From Planctomycetota bacterium (GTDB lineage: Bacteria > Planctomycetota > UBA1135 > UBA2386), in the NCBI GenBank assembly GCA_016713175.1, contig JADJPQ010000002.1, positions 310,001 through 374,000 on the forward strand: a DNA stretch of 64,000 bases, read 5' to 3'. This document shows, one piece after another, positions 9,248-18,194 of this stretch (position 1 is the first letter of the stretch; every line of letters begins with the position of its first letter). The notes under the pieces were generated by a model. It was not told where the DNA came from. It saw only the letters and a list, made by a program, of their open reading frames with translations, and searched no databases. A program made the translations under genes and the position numbers.

Positions 9248-10290
9248 GGTCTCGAGTCCTTGGTCGGGCGCCGCCCGCAAGACAGCGGCACGAGTTCGGC
9301 GTCGCCGACGATGCGCAGGCGCGAGTGCAGTCGGGCGCTGGCGAACACCCGCAACGGGCCGCCGGCATCGCCCTTGCACAACAGCACGACGTCGAGGTCA
9401 GACTGGCTGGCGGCGAACGCAAGCGCACGTTCCGGGCCAGCGACGAACAGACCGGTCGACAGGCAATCGGCGGCCAGCGCGGTTGGCGCGATCACCGCGC
9501 ACGAGCCGAAGTCGGCGGCGGGCGAACCGGCGCGCGGGTCCAGCAGGTGGCCCACGCGCTGGCCGTCGACGATCCGGGCCCGTTCGCTGTTGCTCGAGGT
9601 CGCGACCGAACCGGCGCTCAGCTCGAATTCGACGACGGCGCGATCGCGATGGCGCGGATGGGCGAGCCGCACGCGGTGCGTCGTTCCGGCCACGGCGACC
9701 TGCCCGCCGAGATCGACGACCACCGACCCACCGGAAGCCGGGCGCGCCGCGGCCAGGGCCTGATCGAGCGCCAGCCCCTTGGCGAACGCCCCCTCGTCGA
9801 TCCGCGCGTCGGCATGCAACCGGGTCAGTGTCGTCGCTTCGAACCGAACCAGCGGCCAGCCAGTCGCAGCCATCGCCGCCGCGCGTTCGACCTCGGTGGG
9901 CAACCGTCCGATGCCGCGCAGGTCCCAGGCAGCCACCAGGGCACCACAGACGGGATCGAACGCTCCCGCCGTGGCGGCAACGAATGGCGCGACTTGTTCG
10001 AGTTCGCGCGCAAACGCCGGACTGACCGGGACAGCGACCCCCGCCGGCACCGCGTGCAGACGCCGAAGCTCCGAATCATGCCGCCACGTCGACCAGCGGG
10101 CCTCCACCTCGGCCACGGCCCGCACCGCCGCTTCGCTGGCCGCGAACGCCGCCGGACGCGAGTCGGCGGCGACCTGGATCGACAGCTCGGTGCCCATCGC
10201 CGCGACCCGGCGAACGACGGTCTGGGCTGGCGCCGCCAGAGCAGCCAGCGCGATCCAGCCGGAACGACGCAGACGGTGTCGCATGCACAT
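9244..10290 (-). CDS. apbE: ApbE, FAD:protein FMN transferase
   Basis: The product is 348 residues, usual for the family. It transfers FMN from FAD onto a Thr of FMN_bind-domain proteins in the periplasm, Mg-dependent. Family hallmarks are seen in order: VVRRVAAMGTELSIQVAA at the N-terminus, FDPVCGALVAAWDL, DEGAFAKGLALDQAL (counterpart of the usual GGIAKGYAVD), VVDLGGQVAVAG, and GHLLDPRAGSP. Residues 1-23 form a signal peptide (GWIALAALAAPAQ). It is the first gene of the operon and overlaps the porin gene by 4 bp. Two ATGs at 10290 and 10284 are equally possible starts. Its partner substrate is the FMN-binding protein two genes downstream. Confidence 0.92.
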   Translation of the reverse strand: MCMRHRLRRSGWIALAALAAPAQTVVRRVAAMGTELSIQVAADSRPAAFAASEAAVRAVAEVEARWSTWRHDSELRRLHAVPAGVAVPVSPAFARELEQVAPFVAATAGAFDPVCGALVAAWDLRGIGRLPTEVERAAAMAATGWPLVRFEATTLTRLHADARIDEGAFAKGLALDQALAAARPASGGSVVVDLGGQVAVAGTTHRVRLAHPRHRDRAVVEFELSAGSVATSSNSERARIVDGQRVGHLLDPRAGSPAADFGSCAVIAPTALAADCLSTGLFVAGPERALAFAASQSDLDVVLLCKGDAGGPLRVFASARLHSRLRIVGDAELVPLSCGRRPTKDSRP

Positions 10291-10358
10291 CTCTTATCGC
10301 GACTGCGTCTCAATCGCAACAAAGAAGTCGGCGGCTCCCGGTAGCTAGGATCCTGTCG

Positions 10359-12140
10359 ATGCCCGCTTCGCCATCCCGCTGGCTCTGCGTTCCCGCCCTC
10401 GGGACCCTGCTGGCGTGGACCGGGCTCCCGGTGCTGCTGGTGCTGACGCTGGCATTCCGTGAGCCGTATTCGGATCAGTGGCGACAGCAGTTCCCGCTGC
10501 TGAACGGGTCATTTCCCGGCAGCGTGCTGCAACTCGAAAGCGGTCACCGCCAGGTGCTGCCGAACCTCGTCCGTCTGGCCGACCTGCACTGGACCGGCGG
10601 CAGCGGCGAACTGCTGGCCTGGACCGGCGCCTCGCTGTTCGCGCTGACCTTGCTGCTGGCGTGGCGCCTGCTGCGACGAGCTCCCCGCCCCCCCGCCGCC
10701 AACCGTTGCCTGGCCCTGACGTTCCTGGGGCTTGGCGTCGGTTTCCTGGCCCAGGCTCGGATGCTGCTGCATCCGAACGAGTCGGTGCAACTCGGCGGCG
10801 TCTGGGCCTTGCTGTTGCTCGCCCTGCACCTGCTGCTCACGGCGGCGAGCTGGCGGAATCTCGCGCTGGCGCTGCTGTGCGCAACCGCAGCGACGTTCTG
10901 TTTCGGCACCGGCTTCGCGGTGCACGCCGCGATCCTCGCGCTGCTCGTCCTGCTGCGGCGGTCCATCTGGCAACTGCTGGTCGCAGGCCTGTCTGCGTTC
11001 GCGGTGCTGTACCTCTATCGCCACGTGCTGCCGGGCGAAGACGGCATCGCGGCGAACACGCCGTGGGCGCCCGCCGACCTTGCCGCCAACCTGCCGCGCT
11101 GGCTGGCGGCGCCGTTCGTGCAGGCGTTCTTCGGGCTCGCCGACCCGTCCTTTCAGGCCGGCATCGCCGACGCCGTGGCCGAGCGCGGCCCACACGGCGC
11201 ACTGCTGGTGGGTGCCGCCCGGGTCGTCGCCGCACCGCTCGGGCCGGAGCGGACGATGCACGTCGCCGCCGCCGTCGCCGGCGTTGCCGGGCTGCTGCTG
11301 CTGCTGCGGGCCTGCTGGCGAACGTTCGTCCGGGCGCGAGGTCCCCTCGACGAACAGGAACCGATCCGCCGGTTCGGCCTCGGCCTCGCGCTGTTCGCGA
11401 CCGCCGCCGGCGGTCTGGTCTGCGTCGCGCGCACGGAGTTCTTCGCCGCGACGCCAGGACAATTGTTCGCCGAACGCTACCTGGTCTGGTCTGGTCTGTT
11501 CTGGTCGGGCCTGGCGATCCACTCACTCGCGGGCGCCGAACGGCCGCGCACCGTCGCCTTGGGTACACTGGCCGCCGCGCTGATCGCGTTGACGTTGTGG
11601 CCCGTGCAGCGGAGCTGGATGTCCTGGGGCGTCGCGACCAAGAACCAGGTCGAACGGACCGCGCTGGCCCTGCGGCTTGGCATCGACGACAAGGCCACGG
11701 CGCCCATGGCCGCCGATCTCGGTGCACTGTCGTTCGCCCAGTGCGTTCACGCTGTCCGCGAACGCAGATTGCAGATGTTTGCCGAACCGGAACTGCCGGC
11801 GATCGGAACGACCCTCGCGACCGACCCGCCCGACGCCAGCCTGCCGGAACTGCCTGCCAGACTGCAACCCGTGACCGCCCAGCCCACCTTGCTGCACGCT
11901 GCCGTGGACTTGCCGGCGCCGCTCCTGACCGCGGCCGGCCAGGAGTGGCCCATCCTCGACGCCCGGGGCGCCGTCGTCGGCCGACTGCGCGCCGACGAGA
12001 GCAGCGCCCTGTGGCGCCGCCTGCCGCAGCCGCTGGTGTCGCGGCGCGGCAATCTGTATCTGCTCGCGACCGCCGCAACGGGCCCCTGTCACCTCGTGAC
12101 CACCACCGCGCCGCATGTCCCGCTGGCGATCCTGCGATGA
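10359..12140 (+). CDS. multi-pass membrane protein, glycosyltransferase-C-like
   Basis: The product is 593 residues with roughly 10 hydrophobic helices in the first 430 residues and a soluble C-terminal domain of about 150 residues. After helix 1 there is a loop with YSDQWRQQFP and LESGHRQVLPNLVRL. An acidic/aromatic loop followed by GHR/EHR and a conserved Pro is common in uncharacterised GT-C-like membrane proteins that use lipid-linked sugars. No specific donor or acceptor can be deduced. It is divergent from apbE with a 68 bp gap, and its stop overlaps the start of the metzincin lipoprotein gene (ATGA), so the two form an operon. Confidence 0.6.
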   Translation: MPASPSRWLCVPALGTLLAWTGLPVLLVLTLAFREPYSDQWRQQFPLLNGSFPGSVLQLESGHRQVLPNLVRLADLHWTGGSGELLAWTGASLFALTLLLAWRLLRRAPRPPAANRCLALTFLGLGVGFLAQARMLLHPNESVQLGGVWALLLLALHLLLTAASWRNLALALLCATAATFCFGTGFAVHAAILALLVLLRRSIWQLLVAGLSAFAVLYLYRHVLPGEDGIAANTPWAPADLAANLPRWLAAPFVQAFFGLADPSFQAGIADAVAERGPHGALLVGAARVVAAPLGPERTMHVAAAVAGVAGLLLLLRACWRTFVRARGPLDEQEPIRRFGLGLALFATAAGGLVCVARTEFFAATPGQLFAERYLVWSGLFWSGLAIHSLAGAERPRTVALGTLAAALIALTLWPVQRSWMSWGVATKNQVERTALALRLGIDDKATAPMAADLGALSFAQCVHAVRERRLQMFAEPELPAIGTTLATDPPDASLPELPARLQPVTAQPTLLHAAVDLPAPLLTAAGQEWPILDARGAVVGRLRADESSALWRRLPQPLVSRRGNLYLLATAATGPCHLVTTTAPHVPLAILR

Positions 12141-13048
12141 GGATCCCGCGTTCATGGCTGCCTGCAGCCGCTCTGCTGATCGCCGCGTGCGGCGGCCCGG
12201 CGTCGACGCCGACACCGGCCGCCGACACCGGGGACGCGGCCTACGATCGCTGCGCGGTTCTGGCACCGCTGCAAGAGCCGTTGCCCGCCGCCCGCCCCGG
12301 CGACTGGCTGGCGCAGCACGTGGAGCCCGGCCAGACCTATGCGGCGTATCGCGCCGAGGATCCGATCACACCCGACGAGCAGCGACGCACGCTGTACGTG
12401 TTGCCGATCGGCGAGTTCTCGCCGGCGCAGCAGCGCGTACTCGATGCAACCCTGGCCGTCCTGCCCTCGTGGTTCGGGCTGCCGGTCACGACCCTGCCCG
12501 CGTTGCCGCGAAGCGAAGTGCCCGCGGACGCACAGCGGCAGTCGCCACAGGGCGGCTGGCGGCAACTGCGCTCGACCTGGCTGCTGCACGAGGCGCTGCG
12601 ACCGCGGCTGCCCGACGACGCCGCCTGCCTGATCGGTTTCTGTGCCGACGACCTGTGGCCCGGCCCGGGCTGGAACTTCGTGTTCGGCGAGGCCTCGCTG
12701 CGGCATCGCGTCGGCGTCTGGTCCTTGTATCGCAACGGTGATCCGAGTGCCGGCGACCGCGCGTTCACCCTGTGCCTGGAGCGGACGTTGAAGACCGCAA
12801 CGCACGAGATCGGCCACATGTTCTCGCTGCGCCACTGCACGGCGTTCTTGTGCAACATGAACGGCGCCAATCATCAGGACGAGAGCGATCGGCAACCGTT
12901 GTGGCTGTGCCGCGAGTGCCTGCCGAAGCTGCTGTGGGCCTGCCGGCTCGACGGTGCGGCGCGAGCGCGGAAACTGGCGCAGTACTGCCGTGAACGCGGA
13001 CTGGCCGCGGCCAGTCACTATCAGCGCGAGGCCGAACTGCTGCGCTGA
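12137..13048 (+). CDS. archaemetzincin-family zinc metalloprotease lipoprotein
   Basis: The product is 303 residues; the start overlaps the preceding stop by 4 bp. The N-terminus is a lipoprotein signal (LLIAAC, lipid Cys near residue 20). The active site is HEIGH at 223-227 continuing to H233-C234, then C239-N-M241 and a C258-R-E-C261 pair. This is the archaemetzincin signature: a long zinc-binding motif with a third His followed by Cys, a CxM and a second, structural Cys4 zinc site. Archaemetzincins (AMZ) are aminopeptidase-like metalloproteases mostly known as cytoplasmic proteins in archaea and vertebrates. A lipid-anchored bacterial form would act in the periplasm or at the outer membrane. 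Substrate unknown. Confidence 0.85.
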   Translation: MRIPRSWLPAAALLIAACGGPASTPTPAADTGDAAYDRCAVLAPLQEPLPAARPGDWLAQHVEPGQTYAAYRAEDPITPDEQRRTLYVLPIGEFSPAQQRVLDATLAVLPSWFGLPVTTLPALPRSEVPADAQRQSPQGGWRQLRSTWLLHEALRPRLPDDAACLIGFCADDLWPGPGWNFVFGEASLRHRVGVWSLYRNGDPSAGDRAFTLCLERTLKTATHEIGHMFSLRHCTAFLCNMNGANHQDESDRQPLWLCRECLPKLLWACRLDGAARARKLAQYCRERGLAAASHYQREAELLR

Positions 13049-13059
13049 GCGGCGGCGGG

Positions 13060-13995
13060 TCAGTCCAACTCGTTGCCGGTCCAGGTCGCATCCGACTCTT
13101 CGGGCGCCTCGGCCATCGGTGTCCGATAGCGATCGTGCAACCACAGATACTGTTCGGGCGCCATCCTGATGAACGCCTCGATCCGCTCGTTGATCTGCGT
13201 GACCGTCCGCACCAGATCAGCGCGCTTGTCGCCCGTCGACTCCGGCACGAACGGCGCCGCGCCGATCAGGCGGAACCGGAAGCCACGACCGACCCGCAGC
13301 GCCACCCCGACGACGATCGGATAGCGCTGCCGCAACGCCAGGCTCGCCGCCGCGCGTTCGCAACTCGCCATGCGGCCAAAGAACGGCGCCTGCACGCCAC
13401 GCAACCGCTGATGCTGATCGACGACCTGCAGGCCCACGGCGCCATCGCGGACCGCCGCCGCCAGATCGCGCAGACCACCGCGCCGCGGATGGATGTGCAG
13501 ACCACCGCGCTGCCGGTTGTCCAGGATCCATTGCTGCAGCAACGGGTTCCTCGCGACGCGCGCGATCCCGTGCGCCCGGCCAGCCAGATGCGCCATCGCC
13601 ACCGCCGCCATCTCCCAGCTGCCCAGATGCGCCGTCAGCGCCAGATACGGCCCGCGCACGGGCAGGATCGATTGCGCCTGCGACGTGTCGACGACCGCGC
13701 GCAGATCGCCACCCCGCGCCAGCAGCCGCGTCAACCGCGCCATGTCGAGCGGCACCTTGAACACGTTGCCCGTCGCCGCCCTGGCCACCGCCAGCAGTTG
13801 GCGTTCGTCGTGCTGCGGGAACGCCGTGCGCAGGAACGCCAGCGCGCGCAGCCGCCGTTTGCCGTCCAGCCGGACATACAGCCGGCCCAGCAGCGCCGCC
13901 GCCCCATAGCCCAGTCCTTGCGGCACGCGCGCCGCGATACCGATCACGAGCCGCGCCAGCCAGTAGACCAGACGATCGACGACGCGGAACTTCAT
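13060..13995 (-). CDS. lipid A biosynthesis acyltransferase, LpxL/HtrB family
   Basis: The product is 311 residues. It would transfer an acyl chain from ACP to lipid A at the inner face of the cytoplasmic membrane. The catalytic H(X4)D/E motif is HLGSWE at 123-128. An N-terminal hydrophobic stretch (VYWLARLVIGIAARV) and the late DRYRTP motif (the family's W..HdRwk.r region) fit the family. The start overlaps the lpxK stop by 4 bp (13992-13995), so it is the third gene of a fabD-lpxK-acyltransferase operon. Whether it is the lauroyl- (LpxL) or myristoyl-type (LpxM) enzyme cannot be told from sequence alone. Confidence 0.85.
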   Translation of the reverse strand: MKFRVVDRLVYWLARLVIGIAARVPQGLGYGAAALLGRLYVRLDGKRRLRALAFLRTAFPQHDERQLLAVARAATGNVFKVPLDMARLTRLLARGGDLRAVVDTSQAQSILPVRGPYLALTAHLGSWEMAAVAMAHLAGRAHGIARVARNPLLQQWILDNRQRGGLHIHPRRGGLRDLAAAVRDGAVGLQVVDQHQRLRGVQAPFFGRMASCERAAASLALRQRYPIVVGVALRVGRGFRFRLIGAAPFVPESTGDKRADLVRTVTQINERIEAFIRMAPEQYLWLHDRYRTPMAEAPEESDATWTGNELD

Positions 13996-14984
13996 GCGAG
14001 GCCCACCTGCGCCGGCGTTGGCGCGTCGCCGAGGAACCGCAACCCGATCGCCAGCACGTGCCGGGGAATCGCGAAGCGGGCCAGTTTGACGTCGTCCTTC
14101 TCGGTGGTCAGCAGCACCGCAGAGGCCCGCTCGGCAGCAGCCAGTGCGGCCGCGACGTCGGCATCGGTGTAGACATGGTGATCGACAAAGCGCAGTTCCT
14201 GCACGACCTCGATGCCGAGTTCCTCGGCCGTCGCCCGCAGGCTCTGCGGCCTGGCGATCGCCGACAACAGCACCGCCCGCTGCCCGCGCAACGCGTCCGG
14301 CGGCAACGCCCCCCCGCCTGGCTCGCCGCGCAACGCGACCGGTTCGTGCGTGCACGCGAACACCGGCAGCGCCTCGTCGGCGGCGAGTTCGCGAATCCGA
14401 TCGATGCGCGCGGCGATCGCGTGACCATCGAGGTGGCCGGCGCGGGTCAGCAGCACCAGCGAGGCGCGTTCGAGCCCCGAACGCCACTCGCGCAGATCGC
14501 CGGCGGGCAGACACTGACCGTTGCCGAACGGCGCCGTCGCGTCCAGGCACAGCAGATCGATGTCGCGGTGCAATCGCCGATGCTGGAACCCATCATCGAG
14601 GATCACGAAGTCCGCACCGGCGGCGAGCAGACGTCGACCGGCGGCGACGCGATCGGGATCCTGCTGCTGCAAGAGCCACGGCATCGCCTGCGCCAGCATC
14701 TGGCCTTCGTCGTTCAGTTCGGCCCCGGGCACCCGGCCATAGCCACGCGCCAGCACGCCCGGCCGCCGGCCATGCCGTCGCGCCAATGCCGAAAGCCACG
14801 CCACCGTCGGCGTCTTGCCGGTGCCGCCAACCGTCAGGTTGCCGACCGAGACCACCGGCGCCGCCAGCCGTTCGATCCGCTTCAGCCTGGCGTCGAACAG
14901 CCAGTTCCGGAAGCCGGCCACACAGCCATACAGCAGACCGAGCGGCCACAGCGCCTGCCGCAGCGGGTGCGGCCGGTCGTTCAC
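13992..14984 (-). CDS. lpxK: tetraacyldisaccharide 4'-kinase LpxK
   Basis: The product is 330 residues. It phosphorylates the 4' position of the lipid A disaccharide at the membrane. The P-loop GNLTVGGTGKT lies at 48-58, preceded by the usual N-terminal amphipathic membrane helix, and DDGFQHRRL at 130-138 is the diagnostic LpxK motif, followed by DATAPFGNG and LPAGDLRE. The start is a GTG at 14984 whose last two bases belong to the fabD stop (GTGA); no better ATG lies before the P-loop. Translational coupling to fabD and to the downstream acyltransferase puts fatty-acid initiation and lipid A assembly in one operon. Confidence 0.95.
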   Translation of the reverse strand: MNDRPHPLRQALWPLGLLYGCVAGFRNWLFDARLKRIERLAAPVVSVGNLTVGGTGKTPTVAWLSALARRHGRRPGVLARGYGRVPGAELNDEGQMLAQAMPWLLQQQDPDRVAAGRRLLAAGADFVILDDGFQHRRLHRDIDLLCLDATAPFGNGQCLPAGDLREWRSGLERASLVLLTRAGHLDGHAIAARIDRIRELAADEALPVFACTHEPVALRGEPGGGALPPDALRGQRAVLLSAIARPQSLRATAEELGIEVVQELRFVDHHVYTDADVAAALAAAERASAVLLTTEKDDVKLARFAIPRHVLAIGLRFLGDAPTPAQVGLA

Positions 14985-15898
14985 TTGGCGACCAGCGCCG
15001 CGATCTCGTCGGCCGTCGTCGCCGCCACCGTCTCGACGCCGTCGATGCCCTTGGCCAGCGCGATCCGCTTGACCATGTTGACCAACGTGGCCTTCGGGCC
15101 GCACTCGACGAACTGCCGGACGCCGGCCGCGAACATCCCTTCGATCGTCTGCTGCCACAGCACCGAACCGGCGAACTGCCGCTGCAGCGCCGCGCGCGCC
15201 CCCGCTGCCGTGGTGTTCGGCTTGCCATCGACGTTGCACCAGACCGGGAACGCCGGGTCGCGCATCGGCGTGCCGTCCAGCACCTTGGCGAACTCCCGGC
15301 CGGCGGCAGCCAGCAGCGAGCAATGGAACGGCACGCTGACGTTCAGCTTCAGTGCCTTGCGCGGCGGCGCCAGCGTGACCAGCTGGTCCATGGCGGCGAT
15401 CGCCCCGGACACGACGATCTGTTCGGGCTCGTTGACGTTGGCGATCTCGCAGAGACCGGCAGTCACCTTGGCCACCAGTTCCTGCACTTCGGGCAGCGTC
15501 ATCTTGCGCAGCACCACCATGCCGCCCGTGCCCACCGGCACCGCGCTCTGCATCCGGCGCGCGCGTTCGCGGACCAACCGGACCGCATCGGCAAACGCGA
15601 ACGTGCCGGCCGCCGTCAGCGCCGTGTATTCGCCGAGCGAATGGCCCGCCGCCAGATCCGGCTTGCCGCCGAGCGCGCGGAACGCGGCCAGCGCCACCGC
15701 CAGGGTCGCCGGCTGGGTATTCTCGGTCAGGCCGAGCTGGTCCTCGGGGCCTTCGAAACAGAGCTTGCTGATCGGCTGGCCAAGCGTCGCATCGGCCTCG
15801 GCGAAGGTCTCGCGGGCGATGGGGAACCGCTCGGCCAGGTCCTTGCCCATGCCGGCGAACTGCGAGCCTTGTCCGGTGAACAGGAATGCACGTGCCAT
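14981..15898 (-). CDS. fabD: malonyl-CoA:ACP transacylase FabD
   Basis: The product is 305 residues. It loads malonyl units onto ACP for type II fatty-acid synthesis. Seen: the FTGQGSQ motif at 7-13, the nucleophile elbow GHSLGEY with Ser87, and the catalytic His192 in SVPFHCSLL. The conserved Gln (TENTQPA) and the malonate-binding Arg (VRERARRM) are also present. The start at 15898 (MARAFLF) is preferred to the ATG four codons upstream because family members begin directly with the first beta strand. It is first in an operon with lpxK and the LpxL-like gene. It could also serve AT-less PKS modules in trans, but nothing links it specifically to the distant PKS cluster. Confidence 0.95.
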   Translation of the reverse strand: MARAFLFTGQGSQFAGMGKDLAERFPIARETFAEADATLGQPISKLCFEGPEDQLGLTENTQPATLAVALAAFRALGGKPDLAAGHSLGEYTALTAAGTFAFADAVRLVRERARRMQSAVPVGTGGMVVLRKMTLPEVQELVAKVTAGLCEIANVNEPEQIVVSGAIAAMDQLVTLAPPRKALKLNVSVPFHCSLLAAAGREFAKVLDGTPMRDPAFPVWCNVDGKPNTTAAGARAALQRQFAGSVLWQQTIEGMFAAGVRQFVECGPKATLVNMVKRIALAKGIDGVETVAATTADEIAALVAK

Positions 15899-16030
15899 GC
15901 CGGACAGCATTCCGCGTCCCGGTGGCAGAGATCAAGGCCGGGTTCGGGTTTGTGCGTTCGGGGCCGCACACTCCCTTCGTGCGGACCCGCTCGCCACCAC
16001 CGTCGTCGGGCGGGAAACCCTGCCCCTGCG

Positions 16031-16669
16031 ATGGATCGCACGCCGTTCGTGGTCGATCGCTCGTTTCGTGACGCGGTTTGGCGGCGCCGGCTAGCGATCG
16101 GCGTGATCGCCTCCCTGCCCGATTCCATCTGCGCCGGGTTCTTCCTGCAGCACCCGACCACCCGGACGATCCTGCCGCGGCAGGGACCGGCCGGCAACCT
16201 GTTGACCGAACTGCAGCGCCAGCGACGGTTCCTGCGGCCTGCGCTGTTCGCCGACCTCGACGCCGTCGTGCAATTCGGCCGGACGCTGCCGGAAGCGCCC
16301 GCCGTGTTCCACGCGCTGGCGTTGCCCGGCGAGGATGTCGATCGGCTGCTCGATGCCGAAGGCGACGATCGGCTGGATGGCACGCCGGCGATCGTCCGGT
16401 TGCTGCAACGACGGTTGCCGGCGACGCCGCTGGCCCCTGTTCGTGCGGGTTGGAACGTGCTCGGGTTGTTCGGCGAGCAGTGCCTGTCGTGGCATCAGGA
16501 CAAGACGGCACGGCTGCTGGCGCCGCGGCTGGGCTTGAACCTGCAGGAGGAACTGATGGCCGATCGGGAGTCGGCGCTGCGGCTGGCCGAGGCGCTCAAT
16601 GACGACGATCTCGGCGCCCCGGTGTTCTGGCAGACGTGGTGGCACACGCTGCTGGCGGCGCCGGCGTAG
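16031..16669 (+). CDS. hypothetical protein
   Basis: The product is 212 residues from the ATG at 16031 (MDRTPFVVDRSF); the frame is open upstream but there it lies antisense to fabD. No signal peptide, membrane helix or known motif is recognised. A C-terminal region rich in Trp and acidic residues (WHQDKTARLL, FWQTWWHTLL) is the most distinctive part. It is divergent from fabD with 130 bp between starts. Codon usage looks like its neighbours, which supports a real gene, but the function is unknown. Confidence 0.5.
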   Translation: MDRTPFVVDRSFRDAVWRRRLAIGVIASLPDSICAGFFLQHPTTRTILPRQGPAGNLLTELQRQRRFLRPALFADLDAVVQFGRTLPEAPAVFHALALPGEDVDRLLDAEGDDRLDGTPAIVRLLQRRLPATPLAPVRAGWNVLGLFGEQCLSWHQDKTARLLAPRLGLNLQEELMADRESALRLAEALNDDDLGAPVFWQTWWHTLLAAPA

Positions 16670-16807
16670 CCCATCGCGCCACGATCGTGACTTCCCGGTT
16701 TGACGGCCAGCAACCGCCAGGGGGGATTGCCCATTCCGGTCCCCACAACTACATGTCGTGAACTCGTTTCGTTTCCGTCCTTTCTTCACCTCAACCCGCA
16801 GGAAACC

Positions 16808-18166
16808 ATGCGCCTGTCCTTGACGGTTTCGTTCCCACTTCTGTCCCTGGCACTGCTCGGCCAGGCACCGGCCGACGAACACGCTCCGGCGATGCCGCAA
16901 CTGCCCAGCGGAGCACCCGAAGGTGCGATCGACTGCTCGGAGATCGCCAACCCGTTCGACGTAACCAACACCTGCGGCACCGGCGACGTCCGCATCCTTG
17001 GCGTCGCCAACGTCAACAGCAACCTGACCAACGTCCGCAAGTGGTTCTTCTCCGGTTCCAATGGTGGCACGACGCCACAGACGAACCAGCAGATCTACGT
17101 CTACGACGCCGACGCCGCCAACTACCCGGTTGCGGCATCGGTGCGCGGCGTTCTGCACCACCCGAGCATGGTCAGCCCCCTCTGGGGCCACCGCGACGGC
17201 GAGGGCTACACCTACGTCGACACGACCAACAGCCAGTTCAAGTCGATCGCGATGTTCGGTGACGAAGCCGACCAGATCATGTGGTTGGACGCCGCGTCCG
17301 AGACCTGGCTCGGCCAGACCACCCTGACCGGTTTCGCCGGCGCCGTCGTCCGGGCGCTCGCCATCCAGCCGACCAACCCGGCGATCAACACCGAAGTGGT
17401 CAAGGTCTACGTCAGCGACTTCTCGAGCGGCATCGCCGTCTGGGACGTCAATCTGGCGCTCAACACTGCGGCGCCCGACACGAGCAATCCGGCGCTGACC
17501 AGCCCGCCCGGCACCTACGGCGCCTCGTGCTTCCAGCACAACAACCTGTGGTACCTGGCCGTGCACCATCAGTCGGCCAACACCTGCGTCGGCACCGGCC
17601 TGGTCAAGGTTTCGGTGATCGACATCAACCCGGGTGCCAGCTACGGCTCGATCGTCTGGACGCGCACGCTCGACGACAGCGTTCCCGGCCCAGCGCCAAA
17701 CATCAACGGCGGCATCGCCGGCGGCCTGCAACACTGCGTGGTGAACGGCCAGCCGTGCTTCGCCGGCTTGCAGCAGGCGACCGCGGACACCTGCGGCTTC
17801 GTGCCCTACACCATCGTCAGCGGTCGCCCCGGTCCCGCGGACTGCGGCGCCGAGCAACTGACCCTCAACACCGACGGCTCGAGCCTCGGCCTGCAGGTCA
17901 ACGGCGCCGCGCCGGGCGGCCTGTACGTCGTGGCGTTGAACTTCCCGCCGGCCGCTGGCATACCGCTGCCGTTCAACCCGGCCTGCACGCTGGACACCGC
18001 GCTGCCGGTCCTGGCGACGTTCCTGCTGATCGGCACCAACCAGACGATACCTGCACCGGTCCCGCCTGGGTTCGTGCTCGATCTGGTCGCCGACGCCGGC
18101 CGGTTGGCCACGCCGATCACGTCGACGAATCGCGTCGACATCCAGATCTGTCCGGCGCCGTTCTGA
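16808..18166 (+). CDS. secreted hypothetical protein, probable beta-rich fold
   Basis: The product is 452 residues. The start at 16808 is preceded at good spacing by an AGGAAA ribosome-binding sequence and gives a signal peptide (MRLSLTVSFPLLSLALLGQAPA); an upstream ATG at 16700 would bury it. Several Cys residues (DCSEIAN, NTCGTG, NTCVGTG, DTCGF, ADCGAE, ACTLDTA, QICPAPF) suggest disulphides in an extracytoplasmic protein. Repeating short strands with Gly/Asn turns suggest a propeller-like or beta-sandwich fold (for example SDFSSGIAVWDVNLAL), but I cannot assign a family. Confidence 0.7.
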   Translation: MRLSLTVSFPLLSLALLGQAPADEHAPAMPQLPSGAPEGAIDCSEIANPFDVTNTCGTGDVRILGVANVNSNLTNVRKWFFSGSNGGTTPQTNQQIYVYDADAANYPVAASVRGVLHHPSMVSPLWGHRDGEGYTYVDTTNSQFKSIAMFGDEADQIMWLDAASETWLGQTTLTGFAGAVVRALAIQPTNPAINTEVVKVYVSDFSSGIAVWDVNLALNTAAPDTSNPALTSPPGTYGASCFQHNNLWYLAVHHQSANTCVGTGLVKVSVIDINPGASYGSIVWTRTLDDSVPGPAPNINGGIAGGLQHCVVNGQPCFAGLQQATADTCGFVPYTIVSGRPGPADCGAEQLTLNTDGSSLGLQVNGAAPGGLYVVALNFPPAAGIPLPFNPACTLDTALPVLATFLLIGTNQTIPAPVPPGFVLDLVADAGRLATPITSTNRVDIQICPAPF

Positions 18167-18194
18167 TCGGCGCCCCGGACGGCCGACGTCAGTC

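Noticed and set aside
14981..15898. FabD as the dedicated trans-AT of the PKS cluster
   Set aside because: It is 39 kb away, in a lipid A operon, and has ordinary FabD motifs. It might serve in trans, but nothing in the sequence points to it.
18150..18180. Imperfect GTCCGG...CCGGAC hairpin at the end of the secreted-protein gene
   Set aside because: The arms have a two-base bulge, overlap the stop codon and are not followed by T residues; in GC-rich DNA such pairs are common by chance.
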